From NCBI RefSeq assembly GCF_000272045.2, contig NZ_AJYZ02000042.1, forward strand, positions 251,248 to 315,247: a DNA stretch of 64,000 nt, written 5' to 3'. Shown here in pieces: positions 42,520-52,279 of the stretch. The translations under genes and the position numbers were made by a program. Within the stretch, counting starts at the first letter, position 1, and each line of letters opens with the position of its first letter. The DNA comes from Vibrio crassostreae 9ZC13 (GTDB lineage Bacteria > Pseudomonadota > Gammaproteobacteria > Enterobacterales > Vibrionaceae). The notes under the pieces are model-generated. The model made no database searches. It was not told where the DNA came from and worked only from the letters and a program-made list of their open reading frames with translations.

Positions 42520-43116
42520 CTAGACAATCAAAGATATTGCAATAGATGCCATGATCACGCCAACGACAAATTCCAACACCTTCCACGCTCTCGGGTTCTT
42601 AAACATTGGAGCCAAGAAGCGAGCGCCATATCCAAGTGAAAAGAAGAACACGAATGACGCCGATACCGCCCCAGCGCCAAACAACATTTGATCCGGTTGA
42701 TATTGAGTTGAGATAGACCCCAGCAATACCACAGTATCCAAATACACATGCGGGTTAAGCCAAGTGAACGCCAAACACATCGCAATCGCTTTGGTTAATG
42801 AGTCTTTAGTTTCTGCCGTGGCTTCTAAGGCGTGGTTTTCGGTAAATGCTGATCGGAAGCTTAAGAATGAATAGACACCCAAAAAGATAGCGCCACCATA
42901 ACGGGCGAACTGCTCAATTTGTGGGAACTGTTTAACGATTGCGCCAAAGCCCGTCACGCCAAAGCTAATCAGTAAGGCGTCAGAAATGGCACATACAGCA
43001 CAAACTGCCAATACGTGTTGGTTCTTAAGCCCTTGCTTTAAAACAAACGCATTTTGAGAGCCAATCGCAAGAATCAGCGAAAGGCCAAGGGAGAAACCTG
43101 CAAAGTAAGTCGACAT
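42520..43116 (-). CDS. argO: LysE/ArgO-family amino-acid exporter
   Basis: A 198-residue membrane protein with about six segments. The N-terminus FSLGLSLILAIGSQNAFVLKQGL is the hallmark of LysE/ArgO, and WLNPHVYLDTVVLLGS the second. It would export arginine or a related basic amino acid from the cytosol. It sits 14 bases downstream of a GNAT gene in the same operon. Its end abuts a fragment of an outer-membrane gene. Confidence 0.88.
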   Translation of the reverse strand: MSTYFAGFSLGLSLILAIGSQNAFVLKQGLKNQHVLAVCAVCAISDALLISFGVTGFGAIVKQFPQIEQFARYGGAIFLGVYSFLSFRSAFTENHALEATAETKDSLTKAIAMCLAFTWLNPHVYLDTVVLLGSISTQYQPDQMLFGAGAVSASFVFFFSLGYGARFLAPMFKNPRAWKVLEFVVGVIMASIAISLIV

Positions 43117-43130
43117 CTAAGGCTAGTCTC

Positions 43131-43655
43131 TTAACGCAACTCAATACTCATAAACTGGCTGTGCGGGTCTAACACATAATCAGCAAAGGGTTCACAGTAT
43201 CCGAAGCCAAACTTTTCATACAGGTTACGCGCAGCCTTAAAGTAGTCTTCTGAGCCGGTCTCTAAACTGATTGTTTGATACTGGCGGGCGGTTGCTGTAT
43301 CCAATACGTGCTGTAAAAGCTGGCTGGCAACACCTGACTTTCGAGCAAACTGTGAGGTTCTCATCGATTTGAGTTCAGCGTGTTGGGTATTTAGCTCTTT
43401 AATGGCAACACACCCAAGTAGTTGGCTGTCTTTCCAAGCACTGAAAAAAGTAATCTCTGGTGACTTGAGCCCATCTAGATCCAGTGCATGAACGCTTTCG
43501 GCTGGCGAAGTGGCGTACATATCAGCGAGGTGCTCTTCAAGTAATTCAATGACTTCCCCACCCGACAAGTCATCCACCTTAATTTCTATTGAAGCACTGC
43601 TTTCCAATGCTGTTCTATTTTCCATTGAACCCTGTGCATTTATTGCTGATGTCAT
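43131..43655 (-). CDS. GNAT N-acetyltransferase, operon partner of argO
   Basis: A 174-residue GNAT. AWKDSQLLGCVAIKELN opens the central strands, RTSQFARKSGVASQLLQHV carries the acetyl-CoA loop and FKAARNLYEKFGFGYCEPF the late motif. The pattern is that of the YsnE/amino-group acetyltransferase type. Coupling with an amino-acid exporter suggests a role in amino acid or amine handling. ATG 43655 has AAGGAG upstream; a later ATG (MENRTA) is possible. Confidence 0.8.
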   Translation of the reverse strand: MTSAINAQGSMENRTALESSASIEIKVDDLSGGEVIELLEEHLADMYATSPAESVHALDLDGLKSPEITFFSAWKDSQLLGCVAIKELNTQHAELKSMRTSQFARKSGVASQLLQHVLDTATARQYQTISLETGSEDYFKAARNLYEKFGFGYCEPFADYVLDPHSQFMSIELR

Positions 43656-43758
43656 TGTTTCAACTCTCCTTGTTTAGTTCGCTTATTTAGCTTGAGTGAT
43701 TTGGTTTTTATCAACAGCCCACTTTCCTGAATTGTTTCCTTTTCAAGAACTCGGTTTG

Positions 43759-43778
43759 AATCAGTAAAATTACTGATT
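43759..43778. promoter_or_regulatory. Near-perfect palindrome, possible operator of the exporter operon
   Basis: AATCAGTAA and TTACTGATT flank two bases. It lies about 105 bases before the GNAT start, in a 459-base gap that also contains the promoter of the plus-strand methyltransferase. Nothing else in the gap is recognised. Regulator unknown. Confidence 0.4.
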
Positions 43779-44048
43779 AATCATAAAATTATAAATGTCA
43801 CACTGGGTTTACCTAGATACCATATTTTTCCTATCTCGTCTCGTGATAAAAGCGTTCCGCAAAGCCCGTATGGTCGCTGCATTGAGGGAGCAACACCTGT
43901 TTTAGTTAACGAATAAGTAGTCAGGGCAAAGTGAATAGCGATGACACGCGTACTGATGTTGTTGGCAGCTTAAACATCCCTTTAAACGGTCTCATTTAAA
44001 ACGACCATAAGTTAGAAAATAAAACGCTTTCATTGATCGAATATTTGA

Positions 44049-44076
44049 TTGCGATTTTCCAATTTCGGTATATGAT
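44049..44076 (+). promoter_or_regulatory. Promoter of the methyltransferase gene
   Basis: TTGCGA at 44049-44054 and TATGAT at 44071-44076 are separated by 16 bases. The predicted start near 44083 leaves a leader of about 30 bases to the ATG at 44115. Confidence 0.5.
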
Positions 44077-44114
44077 GCGCCACCCTAATTTTTCAGCTTA
44101 TGCTGCAGGCAAAT

Positions 44115-44858
44115 ATGTCCGCCAACGCACTCTATACCGACCTATCCGGTTACTATGATTTAATGTGTGTAGATATTGACTACCAAGCGCAAAGTAACTG
44201 CGTACGTAGACTCCATCAAATCTTTGGAAATGAAGGAAAAACACACCTCGACTTAGCTTGTGGCACTGGCCCACACGTTCGTCATTTTATTGATTTCGGT
44301 TACCAAAGCGGTGGCCTAGATCTTAACAAGCCGATGTTAGATATCGCAGAAGTTCGCTGCCCGGAAGCCAAGTTCTCAGTACAAAACATGAGTAACTTTG
44401 AGGTCACGGAACCACTCGATCTTATCACTTGCTTCCTGTATTCCATCCATTACAACGATGGCCTTGAGAAGCTTAAAGAGTGTATTGAAAGTGTGCATCG
44501 TGCGTTAAAGCCAGAAGGTATTTTCTGTTTTAACGTGGTTGATAAAGACAAGATCAGCAACGACCTGTTTGTTAGACACACAACAAACCAAGACAAAGAC
44601 GATTTCACGTTCCGTTCTGGTTGGTATTACTCTGGTCAGGGTGATAAGCAAGCGCTAAAGCTTAGCATCGAAAAGACGACTGCTGGTGAAACTCAAGTGT
44701 GGAATGATGAACACCCAATGGTGGCATTCTCGTTTAAAGAGTTAATCGAGATATTGAAGCCCTACTTCGAGGTTAATATCTTCGAGCACGATTACGACAA
44801 GCTGATTCCTTGGGATACTCGGTCCGGTAATGCGCTGATCACATGTGTCAAAATCTAG
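44115..44858 (+). CDS. SAM-dependent class I methyltransferase
   Basis: A 247-residue methyltransferase. Motif I HLDLACGTGPHVRHF lies near residue 49, motif II GGLDLNKPMLD, and DLITCFLYSIHY follows. It resembles small-molecule methyltransferases with a C-terminal beta domain (residues about 150-247). The substrate is unknown. ATG 44115 with AGG upstream was chosen over 44100. It has a strong bidirectional terminator after it. Confidence 0.82.
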   Translation: MSANALYTDLSGYYDLMCVDIDYQAQSNCVRRLHQIFGNEGKTHLDLACGTGPHVRHFIDFGYQSGGLDLNKPMLDIAEVRCPEAKFSVQNMSNFEVTEPLDLITCFLYSIHYNDGLEKLKECIESVHRALKPEGIFCFNVVDKDKISNDLFVRHTTNQDKDDFTFRSGWYYSGQGDKQALKLSIEKTTAGETQVWNDEHPMVAFSFKELIEILKPYFEVNIFEHDYDKLIPWDTRSGNALITCVKI

Positions 44859-44900
44859 ATTAATAGATAAACGGCAAATTAAACCAAACCTATAGATCAA

Positions 44901-44957
44901 AAAAGAACCCACACTCGCCATTCTCCTTTTAGAGCATCAGCCAGTGTGGGTTCTTTT
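44901..44957. terminator. Bidirectional terminator between the methyltransferase and the TonB receptor
   Basis: AAAAGAACCCACACT and AGTGTGGGTTCTTTT form a perfect 15-bp stem around 27 loop bases. A and T flanks let it end both convergent transcripts. Confidence 0.88.
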
Positions 44958-44987
44958 GTATCAAGCTATCAGTTACTGAACTCTAAA

Positions 44988-47033
44988 TTAGAAGTCCGCT
45001 GTCATACCTACGTAGTAAGTACGTGGCTCTTCAACATAGCCAATGCTCTCTAGCTCTTGTGATACAGCTTCGTCAGTTAAGTTCGTGATACCTGCACGTA
45101 GTCGTACTGAAGCATTCACGTTGTAGACAGCACCTAGGTTCAGCGTTGTGTAAGCGTCTTGAGTTAGATCGCTTTCGATCTGACGTTCACCACGGTAACG
45201 CGCACTCACGAAGGTACTTAGATCGTAAGTTGGGCTCCAGTTCAGTTTAACTAAACCCGAATGCTTGTAACGCTCAAGTAATTCGTCACCAGTAGACTTA
45301 TCTTCAGTGTCTAAGAATGTGTAATTACCAGACACACCCCATTCATCAGTAATTTGGAATTGGCCTGTAAGCTCAGCACCTTGAACTACAGCCTCTGATA
45401 CGTTTGTATAAGTACGCTTACCATTCACATAGCCAGTTGAGCTTGAACTATCAGCGCAACCTTTACCCGATTCAAACACTCCGCCGTTCTCACAATAGGT
45501 TTCATCACGATCAATTAGGTCGTTGATTTCATTTCGGAATAAGGCACCTTCAACATTCCAACGAGGTTGGCTATAAATCGCAGCGATCTCATAGTTCAAG
45601 CTGGTTTCGGGCTTAAGATCTTCATTACCATGTAAATCACATACGCCTTTACAGCTATTAACTGTGTAGTCTGTCTGATTTTGAGTCAATGTTGGTGCTT
45701 TAAATGCTTTACCCACACCACCCTTGATGATCAGGTCATTCGTTGTTTGATGAACCAAGTACACACGTGGGCTGAACTCTTCACCGTACAGTTCATGCTT
45801 ATCTAAACGACCACCAATGGTTGCCGTTAGTTGATCCGTCATTAACCATTGGTCTTGAACAAATAACGCACCTTGATAAGCTTCAGATGTACCATTGACT
45901 AAGTTTTCTTTGTTGGTTAATTCACTCAACTGGTAGTCCATACCAAACGTTACGGTGTGACTATCACCAAGATAAGTGGTCGCCGAAGCTTCAACAATTT
46001 GAGTCAGCTCTTCGATGTCACTGCTATAGTTAGTATCTGAGTCCGCAGCATCATTATCTGTCACATTTTCACGTGAATAACGTACTTGCGTGTCACCCCA
46101 GCTCCAAAAACCACTATGTGTGATCGCTTGGCTCTGACGTACAACACGTGTGTCAGACTCAATCACAGATGATACGTTTTCCGCAGATGACTCACGTTCA
46201 TCATCACTGTAGCCAAAATCGAAATCGATGGTTTGGTTATCTGTCGCATTCCATGTCAGGCTTGCAAGTAAGCTTAACGTGTCACGTTCTTCTAGAGCTG
46301 TTACATCTGAACGATCGTAACCAAAGCTGTGTGTACCAGAATATGGTTGCCAAGCGTTACGGCTTGTCTGGTTAACAGAAAGGCGAGCAAACAACTCGTC
46401 TTCAATCAACGCACCAGATGTCGTGAAGCCCATCGAATACTCTTCCCCTCCATCACCATCAAGTGGAGATGAAGTGTCCATGCTCAGTGTAGAGCTCCAA
46501 TCGTTTTCTGGAGCCTTAGTGATGATGTTGATTGTACCGCCCATACCATCTGAACCGTAAAGTGCAGACATTGGGCCACGGATTATTTCAACACGTTCGA
46601 TCGAATCAGCAGGAATCGTTGATAGGTCAAAGTCGTTACCACGGATGATGGCACTTGCAGAGCTTAAACGACGACCGTTCACCATGATAAGAGTGTAATC
46701 TGAATCCATACCACGAATAGAGATCATCTGACGGCCAGCACGTGTGCTATCAAAATCAGACTCTACACTCGTTGATTCTGCAACGATGTCCGCCAAGGTA
46801 ATACCAGGGCTGTCTTCAATGTCTTGCGCGGTGATAACCGACATTGAAGCTGGCGCTTGTTTTAGTGCCATCTCGGTACGAGTTGCCGTAACAACCATTT
46901 GCTCATCTGTTGCTTGCGCTTCTTCTTGCGCCAACACGTTAGCTGAAAGTGAGGTACAAATAACAGCGACTGCGATCGAAAGGGGTTTACGAACCAAAAG
47001 AGGTTTGCGAATCAAAAGAGATCTCTCAGACAT
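44988..47033 (-). CDS. TonB-dependent siderophore receptor, IrgA/CirA-like
   Basis: A 681-residue outer-membrane receptor. A signal peptide of about 34 residues holds the short repeat IRKPLLVRKP. The TonB box region is EQMVVTATRTE, and the plug contains SPGITLADIVAESTSVES, GGTINIITK and VNGRRL. The barrel ends with YVGMTADF, the C-terminal Phe. Its form is that of catecholate siderophore receptors. A Fur-like box lies 25-45 bases upstream of the start chosen at 47033, supporting iron control. Confidence 0.9.
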   Translation of the reverse strand: MSERSLLIRKPLLVRKPLSIAVAVICTSLSANVLAQEEAQATDEQMVVTATRTEMALKQAPASMSVITAQDIEDSPGITLADIVAESTSVESDFDSTRAGRQMISIRGMDSDYTLIMVNGRRLSSASAIIRGNDFDLSTIPADSIERVEIIRGPMSALYGSDGMGGTINIITKAPENDWSSTLSMDTSSPLDGDGGEEYSMGFTTSGALIEDELFARLSVNQTSRNAWQPYSGTHSFGYDRSDVTALEERDTLSLLASLTWNATDNQTIDFDFGYSDDERESSAENVSSVIESDTRVVRQSQAITHSGFWSWGDTQVRYSRENVTDNDAADSDTNYSSDIEELTQIVEASATTYLGDSHTVTFGMDYQLSELTNKENLVNGTSEAYQGALFVQDQWLMTDQLTATIGGRLDKHELYGEEFSPRVYLVHQTTNDLIIKGGVGKAFKAPTLTQNQTDYTVNSCKGVCDLHGNEDLKPETSLNYEIAAIYSQPRWNVEGALFRNEINDLIDRDETYCENGGVFESGKGCADSSSSTGYVNGKRTYTNVSEAVVQGAELTGQFQITDEWGVSGNYTFLDTEDKSTGDELLERYKHSGLVKLNWSPTYDLSTFVSARYRGERQIESDLTQDAYTTLNLGAVYNVNASVRLRAGITNLTDEAVSQELESIGYVEEPRTYYVGMTADF

Positions 47034-47056
47034 GATATTCATTCTTATATTTGATT

Positions 47057-47075
47057 GGTAATGATAATGATTTGC
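47057..47075. promoter_or_regulatory. Fur-like box of the TonB receptor
   Basis: GGTAATGATAATGATTTGC matches 15 of 19 positions of the classical box GATAATGATAATCATTATC. It lies just upstream of the receptor start. Iron-replete repression is expected. Confidence 0.65.
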
Positions 47076-47214
47076 ATTAAACAACCAACTACCACTCTTA
47101 TCAACGAAAGTTTCATACCAAAAATCGATTCTCGTTATTCACCATTCAAATAATGAAAGAGATCTATATCCAACTTGATAGGTATTCGTAATTTTCATTC
47201 ACCCTGCAGATGGA

Positions 47215-48135
47215 TTATGTATAAAGCTCTTTGAATATATTGCGAACCCAGCGACACATCGGGTCGTTATGAAAGCGCTTATGCCAGTATAAGTAGACGT
47301 CTTCTGATGGGTGGCGCAACGCTTTAGGCACGCGTTTACAAACAAGATCTCTTTGCGTAGCGGCTTGTTGAGCAAAAGGTGTCGGTAAATGAAAGATGAT
47401 GTCGGTTGCTTCTGCCATATCCGGCGCGACGTTAAAATTGGAAAGCTGAATTGGAATGGACAGCTGGCGCTGCTTATCAATCAAGCCAAGATCTTTAAAT
47501 CGACTTTCGATCGAGAGCTTCTTATCCCCTTGCAGTGAGATTTGACCAAGTTGGCTATTCAACAAGTCATCAACCGTGATCTCTTTGTCCGCCAAAGGAT
47601 GTTTTTTACTCATCAGCAAACGGTAATCGCGGCTAATCACGAACATTCGATACAAATTTTGCTCTGAACTTAACGGCTCGTGGGTCGACAACACAAAGTG
47701 CGCATCACCGGATAACAGAGGCTCAAAGTGTCGTTTAGGAATCGAGTCGATATCAACAGTCATGTTTGGCGCTTGTTGACGTATCTCCGCAACTACCTTG
47801 GGCAGCAAGTGCGCGACATTAGGCACTAAACCAAAGAAGCGAACCGTACTGTCACTGCTTTGCGGTTCGAATACATCGCCATGTACCAGCTTTTCTAAAC
47901 GTGTCAGTACCGAATTGAGATCTTGCTTAATGGCTTCTGCTTTTGGCGTTAACTCATAGCCATAAGCCGCTCGCACCAATAGATCATCATTGAAAACGGT
48001 ACGCAGTTTTTGCAGAGATCGGCTCACCGTAGGTTGGCTCATATCCAGCGCCAATGCCGTGTTGGAAACGTGCTTCTCTTCAAGAAGGTGTTTAAGAATA
48101 ACGAGTAGATTGAGGTCGACTTGAGCAAGATTCAT
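47215..48135 (-). CDS. LysR-type transcriptional regulator
   Basis: A 306-residue LysR protein. The winged helix-turn-helix is at about residues 15-65 (LLEEKHVSNTALALDMSQPTVSRSLQKLR), and an effector-binding domain follows. The LeuO/NodD-like NAELHxV pattern is replaced here by VDLNLLVILKHLLEEKHV, which is that group. It runs in the same direction as the TonB receptor, unlike the divergent irgB gene of V. cholerae. Target genes are not known. Confidence 0.88.
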   Translation of the reverse strand: MNLAQVDLNLLVILKHLLEEKHVSNTALALDMSQPTVSRSLQKLRTVFNDDLLVRAAYGYELTPKAEAIKQDLNSVLTRLEKLVHGDVFEPQSSDSTVRFFGLVPNVAHLLPKVVAEIRQQAPNMTVDIDSIPKRHFEPLLSGDAHFVLSTHEPLSSEQNLYRMFVISRDYRLLMSKKHPLADKEITVDDLLNSQLGQISLQGDKKLSIESRFKDLGLIDKQRQLSIPIQLSNFNVAPDMAEATDIIFHLPTPFAQQAATQRDLVCKRVPKALRHPSEDVYLYWHKRFHNDPMCRWVRNIFKELYT

Positions 48136-48296
48136 TATGCAAATATTAACAATATATAAAATTCAATGTGCGCATAGTGCTATTTCTTAACATGTAATAC
48201 AATTGATAATCACTCCTATTTTGATCTAGAGCAATATGCAGAGCAGAGTTTAAGGTTAAGTGGGTTTTAAAGCTCTAAGTCAGAACTGTTTAAACA

Positions 48297-48326
48297 TAAA
48301 AAAGAGAGGCACAATGGCCTCTCTTT
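48297..48326 (-). terminator. Terminator of the chitinase gene
   Basis: AAAGAGAGGC and GCCTCTCTTT form a perfect 10-bp stem; the minus strand continues TTTTTATG. It lies 39 bases past the chitinase stop. Confidence 0.85.
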
Positions 48327-48364
48327 GATCGTCTACTTTATATTGCTAGCGTTGAGCTATCAGA

Positions 48365-50554
48365 CTACAGCTTTGTCCAAGCATCTTGCCAGTATTGGCT
48401 ATCTGCTGGAGCGTAAGACGCGCTTGCACACCATGCCGTGTATGGCCAAGGCTTACATTCGTACAAGCCATTATCGCTGCCGACCACAATGTCAACCGCT
48501 GCGTAGTTTGTGCCCGCTTCATATGGAGGGTAATCACCTGGAGGAGGTGTTGTTCCGCCACCGTCTTTAACAGCGAACGAATCGTTTACCATCACCATTT
48601 CACCGTCAGATGCTTTACCGACTACTTCAAGTGCATATTGCCCTTCCGCTACATCGTATAAGTCGATGGTAATAGCACGGCTGTCCGTTACGTTAACCTT
48701 AGTTTGCTCAACCACAGTACCTTCACTGTTGATCACCATAGCGGTAACATCTAATGCTTCATTTGATGTCAGTGTCAGATCTAAACGCACGTTGCCGTTA
48801 TCTGGCGCATATTGTGATTGAAGTCCTGAAACCGAAAGCTCTAAGTCATCGCCCGGATCTGGGTTACCACCACATGAAGAGTCTGAAACTTTTCTCCAAA
48901 CGCCCCACTCACCTGTTGTTCCAGGTTCTTCACCGCGAGTGTACCACCCTGCTCCCCACGTTGAACCGTCATGAGATACTTGATCACCTTCAACATAAAC
49001 GGTGTCGGCATCCCATGTCGCAGCACAGTTAGAACCATCAGTCACAGACACTTTACGGTCAGCGGTTACAGTTTGGTTCGCGCTGTCTGTCACGCTATAC
49101 ACAAGTGTGTAGTTGCCGATTTCATTTACATCGACACTGCCAGTGTGTGTAATAGTGCTTGTCAGGTCGCCATCTTCAGCATCATTCGCCGTCACGCCTG
49201 CCATAGCATCAAATGCAGTACCCAACACAACTGTTGTGTCAGATACGCCATTAAATACTGGCTTCTGGCTGAAAACCTCTACCGTTCTCGCTTTAGTGGT
49301 TTCGTTATTATCGCTGTCTTTCACTCGGTAAGTCAAAACGTAAGTGCCAATAACACTGGTTTCAACGTAACCTTCAACATCGATTGATGACGTTAGATCG
49401 CCGTCTTCTTTGTCTGTTGCCGTCACGCCATCCATAGGATCAAACGTTGTGCCGTGAAGAACACGCGTATTTTCGACACCTTTAAGAACGGGCTCGCCCT
49501 CGACTGGTGGTGGCGTTACCTGACCGTGTACAAACGGGCCGTAGTCTTTAATGAACTGCTCGTTGTATTGTTGGCCGTTTTTGTTGGTGCCCATGTCCCA
49601 GTTGATAGACCAAGTCATCACACCACGTAGCGGTTGACCTTGCGCCGTTAGGCTATCAAATGCGTCGTATAAATCTTGTGGCTCTTGTACAAAACCGGTT
49701 GCTGCAGCATCGATGCTTGAAGGAATACCAAACACGAGCTTGTCATGTGGGATCTTGTGGAAACCACGCGTTCCGTTGATAAGAGAATCAGAAATGTAGT
49801 AGATGAACTCTTCTTTTAACGCATCGTTGTTTTGAGCAATCCAACCCACGCCTTCAACCCAGATACCATCGCCACCTTGGTTGTAGAATTGTGGGTTAAT
49901 CCAGTCGTAATAGCCTTCTAGATTATCGATATAAGGAACGTACTTACCGCCTGTCGTGAGATACGGGAACTCAGGCGCCATAGTAATAAGGAAGTTTTTA
50001 CCTTCAGCACGGTAGTGGTCTTTTACCAACTTAAGAGCATCAGGAATCACGGTTTGATTGTTTGCTGCGGTTACGGCTGCTTGTTCAAGGTCAATATCTA
50101 GGCCATCGAAACCGTAACGCTCAGTTAGACGGATAATCTCATCAGCAAAGGCTCTTTCATCACCGGTTTCTAGCTCTACGTGTGCATCCGCACCACCTAA
50201 AGCCAACAGCACAGAGCGACCTTGCTTGTTGAGTTCCGAGATTTGGTCAATAAATTGTTGTTCTGAAAGCCCAATGGTTGGGTCCAGTTTAAAAGTTGGG
50301 ATTCGACCATCAGCCACATCGTAGACCTTCATGAATGACACATTCACGATGTTGTACATTGGGTTCACTTCATCCAGCGTCACACATGGCGCATTACCAC
50401 CTTGGTAGCCGCCACCGTCACACCAGTTATGCCAATAGCCAACCACCACGCCAGAGTCTGGATTCGTCATATCTGAACCATTCGCATAAACAGCGCCAGA
50501 CATTGCCGCCATGCCGAGCGATACTGCTAATTGTAGAGCTTTACGTTTCAACAT
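48365..50554 (-). CDS. Secreted GH18 chitinase with Ig-like and chitin-binding domains
   Basis: A 729-residue protein. The signal peptide is MLKRKALQLAVSLGMAAMSGAVYA. A GH18 domain at about residues 30-340 has the catalytic DGLDIDLE at 150-157 (Glu157). Two DUF5011/Ig-like repeats follow (about 345-510), then CBM5/12-like Trp-rich modules (about 515-560 and 675-729) around an Ig-like spacer. It would degrade chitin outside the cell. The start at 50554 has GGAAG. This multidomain form is usual in Vibrio. Confidence 0.92.
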   Translation of the reverse strand: MLKRKALQLAVSLGMAAMSGAVYANGSDMTNPDSGVVVGYWHNWCDGGGYQGGNAPCVTLDEVNPMYNIVNVSFMKVYDVADGRIPTFKLDPTIGLSEQQFIDQISELNKQGRSVLLALGGADAHVELETGDERAFADEIIRLTERYGFDGLDIDLEQAAVTAANNQTVIPDALKLVKDHYRAEGKNFLITMAPEFPYLTTGGKYVPYIDNLEGYYDWINPQFYNQGGDGIWVEGVGWIAQNNDALKEEFIYYISDSLINGTRGFHKIPHDKLVFGIPSSIDAAATGFVQEPQDLYDAFDSLTAQGQPLRGVMTWSINWDMGTNKNGQQYNEQFIKDYGPFVHGQVTPPPVEGEPVLKGVENTRVLHGTTFDPMDGVTATDKEDGDLTSSIDVEGYVETSVIGTYVLTYRVKDSDNNETTKARTVEVFSQKPVFNGVSDTTVVLGTAFDAMAGVTANDAEDGDLTSTITHTGSVDVNEIGNYTLVYSVTDSANQTVTADRKVSVTDGSNCAATWDADTVYVEGDQVSHDGSTWGAGWYTRGEEPGTTGEWGVWRKVSDSSCGGNPDPGDDLELSVSGLQSQYAPDNGNVRLDLTLTSNEALDVTAMVINSEGTVVEQTKVNVTDSRAITIDLYDVAEGQYALEVVGKASDGEMVMVNDSFAVKDGGGTTPPPGDYPPYEAGTNYAAVDIVVGSDNGLYECKPWPYTAWCASASYAPADSQYWQDAWTKL

Positions 50555-51041
50555 TAGTCCCACTTCCTTACTTAACAGCTGTGCCAATCACAACCGAACC
50601 AATTCATTGTAATCATGAATATTTATAGAAAAGTAATGGAATTTATAGGAAAAGATGACCTTTGATTTAACTTGTGATTTTAAGTCACAGATTGAATATC
50701 AGAATCAATATGATTTTGACTTTTCATTCAAATTGAAATGCTAAAAACTGTTATTTTCGGCTGAATGCATTGACCATATAAATATTTGATCAACCTTAAT
50801 TCACTAAGATAATTAACCAAAAATATAAAAAATCACCGATAGGAAAAAATAAACTTTAAATCGGCAAAAATCATCCCAAATACGCCGTAATTACTGACCT
50901 AAGACCAGATACCATTGCGAGTGATATCACTAAAACAGCTTGGATATAGCCATCATACATGTGCTAGCAATACACACGTATAACGGAATATAGGAGCAAG
51001 AATTTGTAGGATTTTGAATGTATACGTCGGGAGTTTTTCAG
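50555..51041. other. AT-rich upstream region of the chitinase gene
   Basis: No gene is credible. The stretch is AT-rich near the chitinase. A perfect 12-bp palindrome AGTGATATCACT lies at 50920-50931. It could be a control site for the chitinase or the downstream DHH gene. The role is unproven. Confidence 0.3.
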
Positions 51042-52040
51042 TTAACCGTCAGTGCCAGATGAATAATATGCATCCAATAGTGAAATAAAATTCACCTTAT
51101 CAAGTTCATTAAGTTGATTAATTCCAGCCGCTGCTTTTCTTCCTCCGCCAGTCGCAAAACTTGAGCAAATTTCGTCTGCACCCGTTCTATTTGATAATGG
51201 CGCACGTAAGCTCACCGTGTAAGACTCGCCGTCTTGGTTTTTCGTTAATACTGCTTGCGCTCGGTTTGGATCTTGATTAACGATTTCATTACCAAATACG
51301 CCACTGATGCGCCTTGCCCAAGTCTCGCCTGGTAGTTCAAACACACGTGCGACTTCACTTTCATAAACAGGAGCAAGGTTTGATAACTGCTGGCAATCAT
51401 TTTGATAAGCAGCTCGCAGTCGATAAAACACCGAGTCTTTATCATCCAAAAGATCAAACGGGTTCGGGTATTGATAAAGGGTTTCGTAGAGCTCAGCTGG
51501 CGTGAAATGCAAATCACTGAGTGACGAACCGTAACCGTTGTAGTTAATCAAGGTACCTAGCTCTTCTAGAAACTCTTTTTGAGATTGAGCGAATCCATTT
51601 TCATCCGCTAGCCGCGCCGCCACCGTTTTTAGATTGTCGCCAAAGGCAGCTGCGATTGCCCAAGCCACATGCGCACCATTCAGCTTCTGGTTAATCAGCA
51701 AGCTCGTGCAGCTCTCTGGCGCGGTATCAATCAGAGTATCTAAATGACTAGAAGTTGGGACATCCCCTGTTCGGTGGTGATCGCAATAAAATACATTGAT
51801 GTTTGCGTCTAGCAGTGAGTGCAGTGCAGGCAGGTTTTTCTCCATCGATACATCTAAAACGGTAACGGAAGAAACATCACCTTGCTTACCCGGCTCCATA
51901 GTTTGAGTAACAACTTGAGAGACCAACTTAATATCACGCTTAACACCAGTAATGAGCACGCTCTCTCTTGGCTCACTTAATCGCAGCTGTAACAACGCGA
52001 TTATGCCATCTGCGTCTCCGTTGAATACGTCGTAGTGCAT
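51042..52040 (-). CDS. DHH-family phosphoesterase-like protein
   Basis: A 332-residue protein. FNGDADGI near residue 6 and YCDHHRTGD near residue 85 are the DHH metal motifs, and the C-terminal GGGRKAAAG belongs to the DHHA1-type substrate domain. Members hydrolyse oligoribonucleotides, cyclic dinucleotides or pyrophosphate. This version lacks obvious RecJ or NrnA features and is often annotated as DHH family acetyltransferase. Activity unknown. Confidence 0.82.
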   Translation of the reverse strand: MHYDVFNGDADGIIALLQLRLSEPRESVLITGVKRDIKLVSQVVTQTMEPGKQGDVSSVTVLDVSMEKNLPALHSLLDANINVFYCDHHRTGDVPTSSHLDTLIDTAPESCTSLLINQKLNGAHVAWAIAAAFGDNLKTVAARLADENGFAQSQKEFLEELGTLINYNGYGSSLSDLHFTPAELYETLYQYPNPFDLLDDKDSVFYRLRAAYQNDCQQLSNLAPVYESEVARVFELPGETWARRISGVFGNEIVNQDPNRAQAVLTKNQDGESYTVSLRAPLSNRTGADEICSSFATGGGRKAAAGINQLNELDKVNFISLLDAYYSSGTDG

Positions 52041-52279
52041 GTTGTTCCTCTTCCTATAGATTTAACCGTTTGCCAGAAACGCGCCAATTCGTTTGTGTGT
52101 TCGATAGTCTGTCATTATTTTAGTTATATTTCACAGATACTTAAGTCTATTTTGGAATGCCTTATTCTCATTAGATTGAAAAGATAAACGCATTAATAAT
52201 ATTGTATGACTTATGTCACAGTAAAAGAATACGAAAAGATTATAAAATAAGCGCCTCCCACTTAATGATAAAGAGACGA

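Noticed and set aside
42340..42639. A plus-strand protein across the barrel fragment
   Set aside because: It is antisense to the barrel end and the exporter gene, and has no family resemblance.
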